The notes under the pieces were generated by a model, which had not been told where the DNA came from, searched no databases, and saw only the letters and a program-made list of their open reading frames with translations. DNA of 64,000 bases from Alloprevotella sp. OH1205_COT-284. Lineage in GTDB: Bacteria; Bacteroidota; Bacteroidia; Bacteroidales; Bacteroidaceae. The stretch lies in assembly GCF_003859795.1 (NCBI RefSeq), contig NZ_RQYI01000008.1, positions 16,180-80,179 of the forward strand, given 5' to 3'. Positions 19,039-28,953 of the stretch are shown one piece after another. A program made the position numbers and the translations under genes. Each line of letters starts with the position of its first letter. Position 1 is the stretch's first letter.

Positions 19039-22000
19039 ATGGCTTTCAAAACAGACAGAAAGATCAAAAACAACTTCACGAAAATCACTATCGGTTTGGC
19101 CTCTCCCGAAGAGATACAGGCCAACTCCTATGGTGAGGTGCTGAAGCCCGAAACCATCAACTATCGAACCTATAAACCTGAGCGCGACGGCCTTTTCTGC
19201 GAACGCATCTTCGGCCCCACGAAAGACTACGAATGCCACTGTGGAAAGTATAAGCGCATACGCTATAAAGGCATCGTTTGCGACCGCTGCGGTGTTGAGG
19301 TGACAGAGAAAAAAGTACGTCGTGAGCGTGCCGGTCACATCCAACTCGTGGTGCCCGTAGCCCATATTTGGTATTTCCGCTCTTTGCCCAATAAAATGGG
19401 ATATTTGCTCGGAATTCCCACCAAACAGCTCGACATGATTATCTATTACGAGCGATATGTGGTGGTGCAAGCCGGTGTGCTGGCCGACGAACTCACCGTA
19501 AACACGCTTCTCACAGAAGACGAATACTACGAACATCTGAGAAAGCTGCCCAAAGAAAATCAATATTTGGAAGACAGCGACCCCAATAAGTTTATCGCAA
19601 AAATGGGAGCGGAAGCTATTCTCGACTTGCTTCAACGCATAGATCTTGACAGCCTTTCCTATGAGCTTCGCGATCGTGCCAATAGCGACACGTCTGTGGC
19701 ACGTAAGAGCGAGGCTTTGAAGCGTCTGCAAGTCGTAGAGTCTTTCCGTGCATCGAAAGATCGCAACAAACCGGAATGGATGATCATGAAAATCATCCCC
19801 GTGACGCCTCCCGAACTGCGTCCGCTCGTTCCTCTCGACGGTGGTCGTTTCGCCACCTCCGACCTCAACGACCTCTATCGCCGTGTGCTCATTCGCAACA
19901 ACCGCTTGAAGCGTTTGCTTGAAATCAAAGCACCCGATGTCATCTTGCGCAACGAAAAACGTATGCTCCAAGAGGCCGTCGACAGTCTTTTCGACAACAG
20001 CCGAAAATCCAGTGCCGTCAAAAGCGAAAGCAACCGTCCTTTGAAATCGCTTTCCGATTCGCTCAAAGGTAAGCAAGGTCGTTTCCGTCAGAACCTCCTC
20101 GGTAAGCGCGTCGATTATTCCGGCCGTTCCGTGATTGTAGTCGGTCCCGAGTTGAAAATGGGCGAATGCGGTTTGCCCAAACTCATGGCCGCCGAGTTAT
20201 ACAAGCCTTTTGTGATCCGCAAGCTCATCGAGCGCGGCATCGTAAAGACAGTGAAGAGTGCGAAGAAAATCGTAGATCGTCGCGAGCCCATTATTTGGGA
20301 CATTCTCGAACTCGTGATGAAAGGACACCCTGTGTTCCTCAATCGTGCTCCGTCGCTTCACCGCCTTTCTATTCAGGCTTTCCAGCCCAAGATGATTGAA
20401 GGAAAAGCCATTCAGCTTCACCCTCTTGCTTGTACGGCCTTCAACGCCGACTTCGACGGTGACCAAATGGCTGTCCACCTTCCCCTCTCCAATGAGGCCA
20501 TTTTGGAGTCGCAAATGCTCATGCTGCAAAGCCACAACATCCTCAACCCGGCCAATGGTGCCCCCATCACCGTGCCTTCTCAAGACATGGTGCTCGGTCT
20601 TTATTACATCACCAAACTCCGTCCCGGTGCTAAGGGTTCAGGCCTCACTTTCTACGGGCCCGAAGAGGCCATCATCGCTTACAATGAAAAGCGTGTGGCC
20701 ATTCATGCTCCGGTCAAAGTCCTTGTTGAAGACATCAACGAAAACGGCCTCCCCATTCGCCATTTGGTGGAAACCTCCGTTGGTCGTGTCATCGTCAATG
20801 AGATCATTCCCGTCGAAGTGGGATATGTGAACACGATTATTTCCAAAAAGTCTCTTCGCGACATCATCACGCGCGTCATCAAAGCCGTGGGTATGGCTCG
20901 TGCCTGCGAATTCCTCGATGGTATCAAAAACCTCGGTTATCGCAAGGCTTACGAAGGCGGACTTTCCTTCAACCTCGACGACATCATCATTCCCGAAGAG
21001 AAAGCCACCATTGTTCAAGTCGGCCACGACCGCATCGAGCAAATCATGAGCGACTATGGGATGGGATTCATCACCGACAACGAGCGCTACAACCAAGTGA
21101 TCGACACTTGGACGAAGGTGAATAGCGACATCAAGTCCACCCTCATGAAGCAGATGACCGAAGCCGATCAAGGCTTCAACTCCGTCTTCATGATGCTCGA
21201 CTCCGGAGCTCGTGGTAGTGCCGATCAGATTGCTCAGCTTGCCGGTATGCGTGGTCTTATGGCCAAACCTCAAAAAGCCGGTGCCGACACTCGTTCCACT
21301 ATCGAAAATCCCATTCTCTCCAACTTTAAGGAGGGTATGTCGGTTCTCGAATACTTCATCTCTACTCACGGTGCCCGTAAGGGTCTTGCCGACACCGCTC
21401 TGAAAACGGCCGACGCAGGATACCTCACTCGTCGTTTGGTCGACGTTTCTCACGACGTCATCATCAATGAGGAAGATTGCGGAACGCTCCGCGGTTTGGT
21501 ATGCACCGCTCTCAAAAACGGCGACGAAATCGTATCCTCTCTTGCCGAGCGCATCCTCGGTCGTGTTTCCGTACACGACATCACTCATCCCGAAGATGGG
21601 CACATACTCGTGCATTCGGGAGAAGAAATCACCGAACCTATCGCCAAGACCATCGAAAACGCAGGTATCGAAGAAGTTGAAATTCGCTCCGTACTCACCT
21701 GCGAGTCGAAACACGGTGTCTGCATGAAGTGCTATGGTCGCAACCTCGCCACCTCCAAAATGGTGCAAAAGGGTGAGGCTGTGGGTGTGATTGCCGCTCA
21801 GTCCATCGGTGAACCCGGTACGCAGCTCACACTCCGTACTTTCCACGCCGGTGGTATCGCCGGCGGTGCGACCGCCAATGCCACGATCGTAGCCAAGAGT
21901 GAATGCCGCGTCGAGTTCGACGAACTCCGCACCGTCGATGTTATGGGCGATGACGGAACTCCCGGAAAAATCGTGGTTTCTCGTCTGGCAGAAGTTCGTT

Positions 22001-23313
22001 TTGTGAACGAAAACACAGGCATCGTTCTTTCTTCTCAAAACGTGCCTTACGGTTCCCAACTCTTCGTCGGAGAAGGAGAACTCGTTACCAAAGGCACGCT
22101 CGTGGCCAAATGGGACCCCTTCAACGCCGTTATCGTCACAGAGGCCGCCGGTCGCATCGTGTTTGAAAATCTCAAAGAAGGTGTCACCTTCCGTGTCGAG
22201 GAAGACGAAGCCACAGGTCTTCGCGAGCGCATCGTCATCGAATCGAAAGAGCGCGGACTTGTTCCCACGGCTCACATCGTAGACGAAAATGGTCAGACAC
22301 TCCGCACCTACAACTTCCCCATCAACGGACACATCGTCGTTGAAGACAACCAAGTCCTCAAAATCGGCGATACCATTATTAAAATTCCTCGCGTGGTCGG
22401 TTCTGCCGGCGACATCACCGGAGGTCTTCCCCGTGTCACCGAACTCTTCGAAGCCCGCAACCCCTCCAATCCCGCCGTGGTTTCCGAAATCGACGGAGAA
22501 ATCTCGATGGGTGCAGTTAAGCGCGGACACCGTGAAATCACCGTCACCTCCAAGCTCGGAGAAATCAAGAAATATCTTGTACCCCTCTCCAAGCAAATCC
22601 TCGTGCAGGAGAACGACTTCGTTCGTGCCGGAACGCCCCTCTCGGACGGTTCGGTGACCCCCGGCGACATTCTTGCCATTCAAGGCCCCACTGCCGTGCA
22701 GGAATACATCGTCAACGAAGTGCAAGACGTTTATCGTCTTCAAGGCGTGAAAATCAACGACAAACACTTTGAAGTCATCGTACGCCAGATGATGCGCAAG
22801 GTGCAAATCAACGAACCCGGCGACACCCGTTTCCTCGAACAGCAAATCGTCGACAAAAACGACTTTGCCGAAGAAAACGATCGCATTTGGGGCAAGAAAG
22901 TCGTAATCGACGCCGGTGATTCCGAAACGATGAAGAAGGGAATGATCGTAACGGCGCGCAAACTCCGCGAAGAAATCTCCCAGCTCAAACGTCGTGACCT
23001 CAAACCGGTTGTCGTGCGCGATGCCGTTCCGGCCACGTCCACGCAGATTTTGCAAGGTATCACCCGTGCCGCTCTGCAAACCAAGTCGTTCATGTCGGCT
23101 GCCTCGTTCCAAGAAACCACAAAGGTGCTCAACGAAGCTGCCATTTCCGGAAAGACCGACCACCTCGAAGGTATGAAGGAAAACGTGATTTGCGGACACC
23201 TCATTCCCGCCGGTACCGGTCTGCGTGAATTCAACCGCATCGTTGTCGGCGACATTGAAGATTATAACGATCGTGATCGCGAACGCGATGATCGTTTTGG
23301 CCGAATCAGCTGA
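19039..23313 (+). CDS. rpoC: RNA polymerase beta' subunit
   Basis: 1424 residues. N-terminal zinc site [19 protein letters not shown]; catalytic magnesium loop NADFDGD (about 469-475); second zinc site with [11 protein letters not shown]; trigger-loop region '[16 protein letters not shown]'. The C-terminus ends RDDRFGRIS. It starts 171 bases after rpoB and ends 24 bases before a strong terminator. Confidence 0.98.
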   Translation: MAFKTDRKIKNNFTKITIGLASPEEIQANSYGEVLKPETINYRTYKPERDGLFCERIFGPTKDYECHCGKYKRIRYKGIVCDRCGVEVTEKKVRRERAGHIQLVVPVAHIWYFRSLPNKMGYLLGIPTKQLDMIIYYERYVVVQAGVLADELTVNTLLTEDEYYEHLRKLPKENQYLEDSDPNKFIAKMGAEAILDLLQRIDLDSLSYELRDRANSDTSVARKSEALKRLQVVESFRASKDRNKPEWMIMKIIPVTPPELRPLVPLDGGRFATSDLNDLYRRVLIRNNRLKRLLEIKAPDVILRNEKRMLQEAVDSLFDNSRKSSAVKSESNRPLKSLSDSLKGKQGRFRQNLLGKRVDYSGRSVIVVGPELKMGECGLPKLMAAELYKPFVIRKLIERGIVKTVKSAKKIVDRREPIIWDILELVMKGHPVFLNRAPSLHRLSIQAFQPKMIEGKAIQLHPLACTAFNADFDGDQMAVHLPLSNEAILESQMLMLQSHNILNPANGAPITVPSQDMVLGLYYITKLRPGAKGSGLTFYGPEEAIIAYNEKRVAIHAPVKVLVEDINENGLPIRHLVETSVGRVIVNEIIPVEVGYVNTIISKKSLRDIITRVIKAVGMARACEFLDGIKNLGYRKAYEGGLSFNLDDIIIPEEKATIVQVGHDRIEQIMSDYGMGFITDNERYNQVIDTWTKVNSDIKSTLMKQMTEADQGFNSVFMMLDSGARGSADQIAQLAGMRGLMAKPQKAGADTRSTIENPILSNFKEGMSVLEYFISTHGARKGLADTALKTADAGYLTRRLVDVSHDVIINEEDCGTLRGLVCTALKNGDEIVSSLAERILGRVSVHDITHPEDGHILVHSGEEITEPIAKTIENAGIEEVEIRSVLTCESKHGVCMKCYGRNLATSKMVQKGEAVGVIAAQSIGEPGTQLTLRTFHAGGIAGGATANATIVAKSECRVEFDELRTVDVMGDDGTPGKIVVSRLAEVRFVNENTGIVLSSQNVPYGSQLFVGEGELVTKGTLVAKWDPFNAVIVTEAAGRIVFENLKEGVTFRVEEDEATGLRERIVIESKERGLVPTAHIVDENGQTLRTYNFPINGHIVVEDNQVLKIGDTIIKIPRVVGSAGDITGGLPRVTELFEARNPSNPAVVSEIDGEISMGAVKRGHREITVTSKLGEIKKYLVPLSKQILVQENDFVRAGTPLSDGSVTPGDILAIQGPTAVQEYIVNEVQDVYRLQGVKINDKHFEVIVRQMMRKVQINEPGDTRFLEQQIVDKNDFAEENDRIWGKKVVIDAGDSETMKKGMIVTARKLREEISQLKRRDLKPVVVRDAVPATSTQILQGITRAALQTKSFMSAASFQETTKVLNEAAISGKTDHLEGMKENVICGHLIPAGTGLREFNRIVVGDIEDYNDRDRERDDRFGRIS

Positions 23314-23337
23314 TCTTGATTCGCCGAACAACTTGAA

Positions 23338-23376
23338 ATCTCCATTCGGTTTTGTGCCGAATGGAGATTTTCTTTT
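23338..23376 (+). terminator. strong terminator of the rpoBC operon
   Basis: A perfect 12-bp stem (23338-23349 with 23357-23368, arms ATCTCCATTCGG and CCGAATGGAGAT), 7-base loop, then TTTTCTTTT. Confidence 0.9.
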
Positions 23377-23385
23377 GTACCTTTG
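23351..23385 (+). promoter_or_regulatory. promoter of the methyltransferase gene, overlapping the rpoC terminator
   Basis: TACCTTTG at 23378-23385 is 19 bases before the ATG at 23405. The nearest TTTG (23351-23354) is 23 bases upstream, inside the terminator loop. A consensus -7 with a slightly long spacer. Confidence 0.65.
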
Positions 23386-23404
23386 CAAACATAACCTTGC
23401 TTTT

Positions 23405-24127
23405 ATGATTTTTCCCACTGACCGCGATCCCATGGGCATGGCCATACGCGACTATTTCCGCCACGGCCACGCCGATCGCCTGCGCATCTTCTCTTCCATG
23501 TTCGACGAAGATGAAATGCCCGTTTCTCATCTTTTCCGCACCCCTGCCGAGATGAATTCCCTCGAACGCACCGCCCTTGCCCTTTCCTCCGGGAAAGTGC
23601 TCGATGTCGGAGCCGGCAGCGGTTGTCATGCACTCCCTTTGCAAACGGCCGGCGCATCCGTGACGGCCATAGATGTCAGTCCTCTCAGTGTCGAAATTAT
23701 GCGTGAACGCGGTGTGCGAGATGTTCGACTGGCCGACTTCTTTACCGATGATTTCGGAACGGGCTACGACACCATACTCATGCTAATGAACGGCATTGGC
23801 ATTTGCGGAGCCCTCATCGAACTTCCTTCTTTCTTCCGTCGCCTCGATTTGCTTCTTGCTCCCGAAGGTTGTGCCCTGGTCGATTCTTGTGACTTGGCCT
23901 ATGTTTATGAAGACGACGAAGGCAATACCGATTTTTCCGACGTGGAAGATTACTATGGAGAGGTAGACTATCAAATGCAATACGGTGCCGTCAAAGGTCT
24001 TGTTTTCAATTGGCTGTATGTAGATTTCGACACCCTCTCCTCTGCGGCCTCCGATTGTGGTTTTTGTGCCGAATTGCTTCGCCGGGGCGATGCCTTCGAC
24101 TTTTTGGTACGTCTTTCCCGCGCTTGA
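23405..24127 (+). CDS. class I SAM-dependent methyltransferase
   Basis: 240 residues. The SAM-binding motif VLDVGAGSGCHAL is clear, followed by the acidic end of strand 2 (VTAIDVSP) and post-motif 'YDTILMLMNGIGICG', a Rossmann-type methyltransferase. The substrate is unknown. The start at 23405 places the ATG right after the TACCTTTG box; the longer frame into rpoC is not used. It appears to be a single-gene unit. Confidence 0.85.
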   Translation: MIFPTDRDPMGMAIRDYFRHGHADRLRIFSSMFDEDEMPVSHLFRTPAEMNSLERTALALSSGKVLDVGAGSGCHALPLQTAGASVTAIDVSPLSVEIMRERGVRDVRLADFFTDDFGTGYDTILMLMNGIGICGALIELPSFFRRLDLLLAPEGCALVDSCDLAYVYEDDEGNTDFSDVEDYYGEVDYQMQYGAVKGLVFNWLYVDFDTLSSAASDCGFCAELLRRGDAFDFLVRLSRA

Positions 24128-24252
24128 TGCTCCTCGTCCGGCGATCATCGCATGTCGGCTTTGAATTCATCTTCTGCGACTGCCGACAAAAAGAGAAAGG
24201 AAAAACACTTTCTTCATAGATGCAAGTATAGTTTAGAATGTAACGGATAAGC

Positions 24253-24464
24253 AGAAAGACAAACCTCCATCATCCTTCGTCTGACCGGGAATTGCCTCTG
24301 CCGCCTTCGAGCGTCCGATGTTCCCGGAAAAGCCAAGGAGAAGTTTGTTTGTCTTTCTCGGAAAGAAGAATTGCGCTTCTCTCCCAAAGTCGGCAATCAG
24401 ACATGTGGCTACATCAGATTACCCCATATTGGGGAGCCCCCTTTTTGAGGACTCCCCTTTTTTG
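24253..24464 (+). ncRNA. candidate structured RNA with terminator
   Basis: The 410-base gap before hpf holds nested inverted repeats: AGAAAGACAAAC (24253-24264) with GTTTGTCTTTCT (24347-24358), and inside it CCGGGAA (24285-24291) with TTCCCGG (24321-24327). It is followed about 70 bases later by a GGGGAG/CTCCCC terminator with a six-T tail. This could be the end structure of the methyltransferase mRNA or an independent small RNA. I cannot assign a known RNA family, and no promoter box is evident. Confidence 0.35.
24431..24463 (+). terminator. Rho-independent terminator
   Basis: GGGGAG (24431-24436) pairs with CTCCCC (24452-24457), followed by TTTTTT. Oriented for plus-strand transcripts. Confidence 0.75.
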
Positions 24465-24537
24465 CGTTGCCAATGCCCGTCTTTGAAACCCTGCAAGTTT
24501 CGACGGCAAGGCCAACCTGCGATATTTCGTTGTTCTA

Positions 24538-24858
24538 TCACATGGAAAAATCCACAGGAGTTTTGCTCTTCGTTTTAGAATCCGAATTTTGTGTCAATTC
24601 CCGACGAACGACGTCTACACAAAGATCAATGGCCTCTTCAAAAGTGTCGGCCACTTTCTCCGCATGGATTTTCCGGCCGGGCAAAGAGACATGAAGATTA
24701 GCCTCTTTATTGTTGGCCGTTTCGGGCTTCACCACTTTCAGCGTCAGTTCTACATTTAGAATATTATCATGCTTTTCGAGTTTGGACATTTTCTTGTCGA
24801 TGTATGCCACAAGTTTTTCGGCCGCATTGAAATGGATGGTCTGAAGTTTGAAATTCAT
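24538..24858 (-). CDS. hpf: ribosome hibernation promoting factor, short form
   Basis: 106 residues, the length of short HPF/RaiA proteins. The fold order is beta-alpha-beta-beta-beta-alpha: QTIHFNAAEKLVAYIDKKMSKLEK, then NVELTLKVVKP, EANLHVSLPGRKIHAE and a final helix DTFEEAIDLCVDVVRREL. It binds the 30S decoding channel in stationary phase and helps form inactive ribosomes. It has its own promoter (24942-24973) with a leader of about 80 bases. In many Bacteroidales it sits beside rpsU and a tyrosine recombinase gene; here those are 7.5 kb away. Confidence 0.93.
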   Translation of the reverse strand: MNFKLQTIHFNAAEKLVAYIDKKMSKLEKHDNILNVELTLKVVKPETANNKEANLHVSLPGRKIHAEKVADTFEEAIDLCVDVVRRELTQNSDSKTKSKTPVDFSM

Positions 24859-24941
24859 GGTGTCCTCCTTTTCTTTAAGGTTAGTAATCTTTGAAAAATT
24901 CGCGGCAACAAATCTTTGTTCGTTGTCCGCTGAACCTATGG

Positions 24942-24973
24942 CGAAAATAACCTTTTATTTTGATGCCACCAAA
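24942..24973 (-). promoter_or_regulatory. promoter of hpf
   Basis: The minus strand reads TTTG (24973-24970), 20 bases, TATTTTCG (24949-24942); one mismatch in the -7 box. Confidence 0.65.
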
Positions 24974-25348
24974 TTTTCTTTACTTTTTTATGCTGTCCGA
25001 TAAAAAAGGGAAGTGGGAGATTGGAAGCAAAAAGCCTTTGTATTTAGCAAAAACTACCCTCCCACCTCATCTGATTTCATCCCGGCAATTTGACCACTCA
25101 AACAAGTTGCACCGATGACCTTCCATAAAGTTCGTTCCAAAACGGCAACAGCGTAAAACCAAAGCTCCATTTCGGCCGAAGATTGAAGGCGTCTGACAAA
25201 ATGCCCCGAAGCGCAAGAACAAAGTTATTCACGATCAAACCGCAAACAACCATGATGATCGAAAAACTTTCGGGCAAGTCCGCAGGGTAGGTAGGACAGC
25301 TCGCCATACGAGCTTCTCCCATGATCATTTCGCAAAATTGTCGAAAAA
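24974..25348. other. intergenic, nothing identified
   Basis: A 76-codon minus-strand frame (25098-25328) exists but has no recognisable homology, promoter or context. I see no RNA gene. Confidence 0.4.
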
Positions 25349-25638
25349 CCTACACTTCGACTTGTAGTTTGCTGAAATTCAGGAATATATGAATGTAGAC
25401 AGATGGCTTAATGTTATACACGGAAAGAAGGTAAGTCATTGATAAACAGGCGGGAAATGAATGTAGACAGTTTTCCTGAAACCTACACTGCCTACACCGA
25501 CGACTTCGGATGTCTGCATGCCTTTCCGAAACAAAGTGTAGACAGTAACGACAAATGTAGTTTGTTTTTCGCATTGTCTACATTCGCAACTATCTGTATG
25601 TCTACGGTTTAACAACGATAGTGTAGACAATGTAGATA
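25349..25638. repeat. array of TGTAGACA-type sites in both orientations
   Basis: Within 290 bases there are about eleven related sites: CTACAC at 25349-25356, TGTAGACAG at 25394-25402, 25462-25470 and 25537-25545, a tandem CCTACACTG-CCTACACC at 25482-25498, TGTCTACA at 25575-25582, TGTCTAC at 25599-25605, TGTAGACA at 25622-25629, TGTAGATA at 25631-25638, and lone TGTAG pieces. No ORF is convincing. The pattern of a short core repeated in both orientations resembles the decamer repeats of the 490-bp family, but the core differs. Confidence 0.75.
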
Positions 25639-25925
25639 AAAAGAAGAAAAAATCCCGGTAGGGAGTGAAAGTTGCTTCTTTCACGAAGAGTTGTTTCGGT
25701 TGCTCTTCGGCTGTCCCGATCTTCATTTAATACATCGAAACGCATCTTACCTAAGGAGTAGAATAAACGGAGTAACGAGTAGAAAAATCTGTCACAGACC
25801 TAAATTTCGCAAGTCCTCCATTGGTTAGTTTTCGGAAACTCGGATTTTCGATCTTTATATGAGAATACCTTTCGCCTCTCCGGGTTGGGCAGCCGCACGT
25901 TTGCGTTCCTCTCCCGAACCTCAAA
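25639..25925. other. intergenic, nothing identified
   Basis: A/T-rich sequence between the TGTAGACA array and the terminator of the small lipoprotein gene. No gene or RNA is supported. Confidence 0.4.
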
Positions 25926-25960
25926 AAGAAAAACCGGTGGGAATATCCCAACCGGTTTCA
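25926..25960 (-). terminator. terminator of the small lipoprotein gene
   Basis: On the minus strand AACCGGTTGGGA pairs with TCCCACCGGTT (one bulge), followed by TTTCTTTTTG. Confidence 0.8.
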
Positions 25961-26044
25961 ATTCTCTCAGGTGCTCTTATTGAAAAGAGCCTGTTCGTAG
26001 TCTTCGCTTAAAGAGCTACGTTGTTTGTGTGCTTTGACCGATGA

Positions 26045-26218
26045 TTAAGCCTTAACGCTGTCAGTCATTACGCTGTCGGTAGCAGTAGTGTCCATCATGG
26101 TGGTGTCTGTGCTGTCGGTAGCGAGACTGTCGGTAGCAGCAGCAGTTTCAGTTTTAGAACCGCAAGAAGCGAAAGAGATAGCTGCGAAAGCTACGAACAT
26201 GAAAACCAATTTTTTCAT
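26045..26218 (-). CDS. small Ser/Thr/Asp-rich lipoprotein
   Basis: 57 residues. The start at 26218 (MKKLVFMF) gives a compact lipoprotein signal with lipobox FASC and lipidation Cys19; the longer frame upstream crosses the promoter. The mature part is a low-complexity tail of Thr-Asp-Ser repeats (ATDSLATDSTDTT and similar). Such short acidic lipoproteins are frequent in Bacteroidales; no function is known. A consensus -7 box and a strong terminator frame it as a monocistronic unit. Confidence 0.85.
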   Translation of the reverse strand: MKKLVFMFVAFAAISFASCGSKTETAAATDSLATDSTDTTMMDTTATDSVMTDSVKA

Positions 26219-26269
26219 TTTGTTTTTGAGTTTAAAAGTAGAACAATTAATTGCTTTATTAAAACATTG

Positions 26270-26300
26270 CAAAGGTACAGACTTTTTCTGCACTTGCAAG
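26270..26300 (-). promoter_or_regulatory. promoter of the small lipoprotein gene
   Basis: The minus strand reads CTTG (26300-26297), 19 bases, TACCTTTG (26277-26270). Confidence 0.7.
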
Positions 26301-26486
26301 CACAACCCGGCTTATTTTATAAAAGCCCTACGCTCTTTAACATTTAATATGCAATAGTGACACGTTTTGGCAGTCGCGCTTAACGAATAAGGGTGTATTG
26401 TTCGATTTCACAATAGGCCGATCGGGCAAAACGTTCCTTTTCTCCGTTGGGAGGGCGGCGGTTCTGTTTGAAATGGGGGAGCGAAA

Positions 26487-26518
26487 TTTGGCGTTTCTCT
26501 CACTTCACCGTAAATTTG
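26487..26518 (+). promoter_or_regulatory. promoter of mtaB
   Basis: TTTG (26487-26490), 20 bases, TAAATTTG (26511-26518). The ATG is at 26527, only 8 bases beyond the box, so the mRNA should be leaderless or nearly so. Confidence 0.8.
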
Positions 26519-26526
26519 CAATCGAT

Positions 26527-27894
26527 ATGGACAAGAACACATCTATTATATATAATAAAAAAGCCGCCTTCGTCACACTGGGCTGCAAACTCAACTACGC
26601 TGAAACCTCCACGCTGCGCGATCGTCTTGCCGCAAGAGGGTGCGTGGCGGTCGAAGAAGACGAACGTGCCGACATCTGCATTGTCAATACTTGCAGCGTC
26701 ACGGGCGAAGCCGACGCCAAATGCCGACACGCCATACACCGCCTGCACCGCCTGCACCCCGATGCCTTCATTGCCGTAATGGGATGCTACGCCCAACTGT
26801 CGGGACAGCACATTGCCCAAATGGAGGGCGTGGATCTTGTGGTCGGACAGGAGTCGAAAGGGCGCATCATCGAGCTGATCGAAGAACACATGGAGGCCAA
26901 GCACTTGGGCGTTCGTCCCGATTCGGAGTCGCACGGCGGCGTGTTCTACACCACGCCGCTCAAAGACATCCGCACCTTCGTGCCCTCTTGCTCGCGCGGC
27001 GATCGCACACGCTACTTTCTGAAAGTGCAAGACGGCTGCAATTACTTTTGCACCTATTGCACGATCCCGGCCGCAAGAGGACGCTCGCGCAATGCCACCG
27101 TCGCCGACATCGTGCGACAGGCAGAAGAGGCGGCGGCCAATGGGGGGAAAGAGATCGTGCTGACGGGCGTGAACATCGGAGATTTCGGTCGGTCTACGGG
27201 AGAAAACTTCTTTCAGCTCATTCGCGCGCTCGACGAGGTGAAGGGCATCGACCGCTACCGCATTTCGAGCATCGAACCCAATCTGCTGACCGATGAGATT
27301 ATCGAGTTTTGCGCCGACAGCCGGGCCTTCATGCCCCACTTCCACCTGCCGCTGCAAAGCGGAAGCGACGCCGTGTTGAAACTGATGCGCCGCCACTACG
27401 ACACCGCACTCTTCCGCGCGAAAATCGAAAAAATCAAACAAGTCACCCCCGATGCCTTCATCGGCGTGGACGTCATTGTGGGCACTCGCGGCGAGCGCGA
27501 CGAATATTTCGAGGAAGCCTACGAGTTCATCCGTTCGCTCGACATCTCGCAGCTGCATGTGTTCAGCTATTCCGAACGCCCCGGCACCAAAGCCCTCGAA
27601 ATCCCCTACGTCGTGACACCCGCCGCCAAGCGCGAACGCAGCCGTCGTTTGCTCGAACTCTCGGAAGAGAAGCGCAAGGCGCACTACCGCGCTTTCATCG
27701 GGGAGCAACGCCCTGTTCTTTGGGAGCACGCACGAGAGGGAAAACCCTTGCTCGGCTGGACGGATAACTACATTCGCGTCGAAGCCCACGCCGACACCCG
27801 CTTCACTCCCGACGCCATAGAAACGGGCGTATTGAGCGGATTTGCCGAACACCAAGACGCCCTCATTGCCACAGGTCTCAATCCGCCTCTATGA
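26527..27894 (+). CDS. mtaB: tRNA t6A37 methylthiotransferase MtaB
   Basis: 455 residues. It adds a methylthio group to N6-threonylcarbamoyladenosine at tRNA position 37. The N-terminal cluster cysteines C20, C56 and C87 (TLGCKLNYAE, NTCSVT, MGCYAQ) and the radical-SAM cluster C171-x3-C175-x2-C178 are all present. The GCKLNYAE motif is that of MtaB rather than MiaB or RimO. The ATG at 26527 is set by the promoter just upstream; the frame continuing back to 26398 is not transcribed from it. The stop overlaps the next start (ATGA). Confidence 0.93.
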   Translation: MDKNTSIIYNKKAAFVTLGCKLNYAETSTLRDRLAARGCVAVEEDERADICIVNTCSVTGEADAKCRHAIHRLHRLHPDAFIAVMGCYAQLSGQHIAQMEGVDLVVGQESKGRIIELIEEHMEAKHLGVRPDSESHGGVFYTTPLKDIRTFVPSCSRGDRTRYFLKVQDGCNYFCTYCTIPAARGRSRNATVADIVRQAEEAAANGGKEIVLTGVNIGDFGRSTGENFFQLIRALDEVKGIDRYRISSIEPNLLTDEIIEFCADSRAFMPHFHLPLQSGSDAVLKLMRRHYDTALFRAKIEKIKQVTPDAFIGVDVIVGTRGERDEYFEEAYEFIRSLDISQLHVFSYSERPGTKALEIPYVVTPAAKRERSRRLLELSEEKRKAHYRAFIGEQRPVLWEHAREGKPLLGWTDNYIRVEAHADTRFTPDAIETGVLSGFAEHQDALIATGLNPPL

Positions 27895-28946
27895 TAGCCG
27901 TAGTTATTCTCAACTGGAACGGAGCCGATATGCTCCGCCGTTTCCTCCCCTCCGTGGTGGCACACACTGCCCCCTTGGGCGAAGTGATCGTGGCCGACAA
28001 TGGTTCGACCGACAGCTCGATCGATCTGCTCCAAACCCACTTTCCCGACGTCCGCATTGTGCGTTGGAAAGAAAATCTCGGATTTGCCGAAGGCTACAAC
28101 GAGGCCTTTCGACGTATCGAGAGCGAAACGCCTCATCGCCATGACCTCTATCTCCTGCTCAACAGCGACGTGCGCGTAACCCCCGACTGGCTCTCGCCCC
28201 TGCGTAACTACATGGACACCCACCCCGACGTAGCCGCGGCGCAGCCCAAACTCTTGGCCGAGTGGGCGCACGACACTTTTGAATATGCCGGGGCGGCAGG
28301 AGGCTTTCTCGACCGCGACGGCTACCCCTTCTGCCGCGGACGGCTTTTCAACGTCGTCGAACCCGACAACGGCCAATACGACAGCGCGACATCACTCTTT
28401 TGGGCTACCGGTGCCGCCTTGCTCATTCGCGCCGACGACTGGCATGCCGTGGGAGGTTTGGACGGACGCTTCTTTGCCCACAACGAAGAAATTGATCTCT
28501 GTTGGCGACTGCGTGCACGTGGTCGGAAAATCGTTTGCGTTCCCCAAAGCGTCGTCTTTCACGTTGGGGGGGGGACATTGCCCAAAGACAACCCGCGAAA
28601 AACCTACCTCAACTTCCGCAATAACCTCACGATGCTCCACAAAAACCTGCCCGAAACGGAATATCGCAGCGTGATGTTTCGCCGCGCCCTGCTCGATGCC
28701 GTTGCCCTGCTCAAATTTGCGCTGAGCGGCGATTTCGCCAATGCCCGTGCCGTTTGGCGCGGCGTGCGCGATTTCAGAAAATGTCGACACAACTTCGACG
28801 CCGACCGCCGACACAATCTTGCCCAAACCGTGCTCCTACACATTCCCGAACGCACCGACAAGAGCTTGTTGTGGGCGTTTTTCTTTCGCCGGCAGAAAAC
28901 GTTCTCTCAATTTCTCTCGTCGCCCTCCTCTTCCTCCTCTTTCTAA
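27891..28946 (+). CDS. family 2 glycosyltransferase
   Basis: 351 residues, GT-A fold. N-terminal VAVVILNWNG-type start (here IAVVILNWNG), the nucleotide-binding 'VIVADNGSTDSS', the DxD-like NSDVRVTPDW, and the 'ATGAALLIRADDWHAVGGLDGRFFAHNEEIDLCWRLR' block typical of rhamnosyl-type transferases. It probably adds a sugar to a cell-surface polysaccharide or lipid. ATGA overlap with mtaB shows translational coupling. The C-terminus ends in a Ser-rich tail. Confidence 0.88.
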   Translation: MIAVVILNWNGADMLRRFLPSVVAHTAPLGEVIVADNGSTDSSIDLLQTHFPDVRIVRWKENLGFAEGYNEAFRRIESETPHRHDLYLLLNSDVRVTPDWLSPLRNYMDTHPDVAAAQPKLLAEWAHDTFEYAGAAGGFLDRDGYPFCRGRLFNVVEPDNGQYDSATSLFWATGAALLIRADDWHAVGGLDGRFFAHNEEIDLCWRLRARGRKIVCVPQSVVFHVGGGTLPKDNPRKTYLNFRNNLTMLHKNLPETEYRSVMFRRALLDAVALLKFALSGDFANARAVWRGVRDFRKCRHNFDADRRHNLAQTVLLHIPERTDKSLLWAFFFRRQKTFSQFLSSPSSSSSF

Positions 28947-28953
28947 TCTCTAT

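Noticed and set aside
25098..25328. 76-codon minus-strand open frame before the TGTAGACA array
   Set aside because: No recognisable similarity, no promoter box and no context; it fits a chance frame.
25349..25638. CRISPR array
   Set aside because: The repeated word is only 8-9 bases, occurs in both orientations and has irregular spacing; no cas genes are near.
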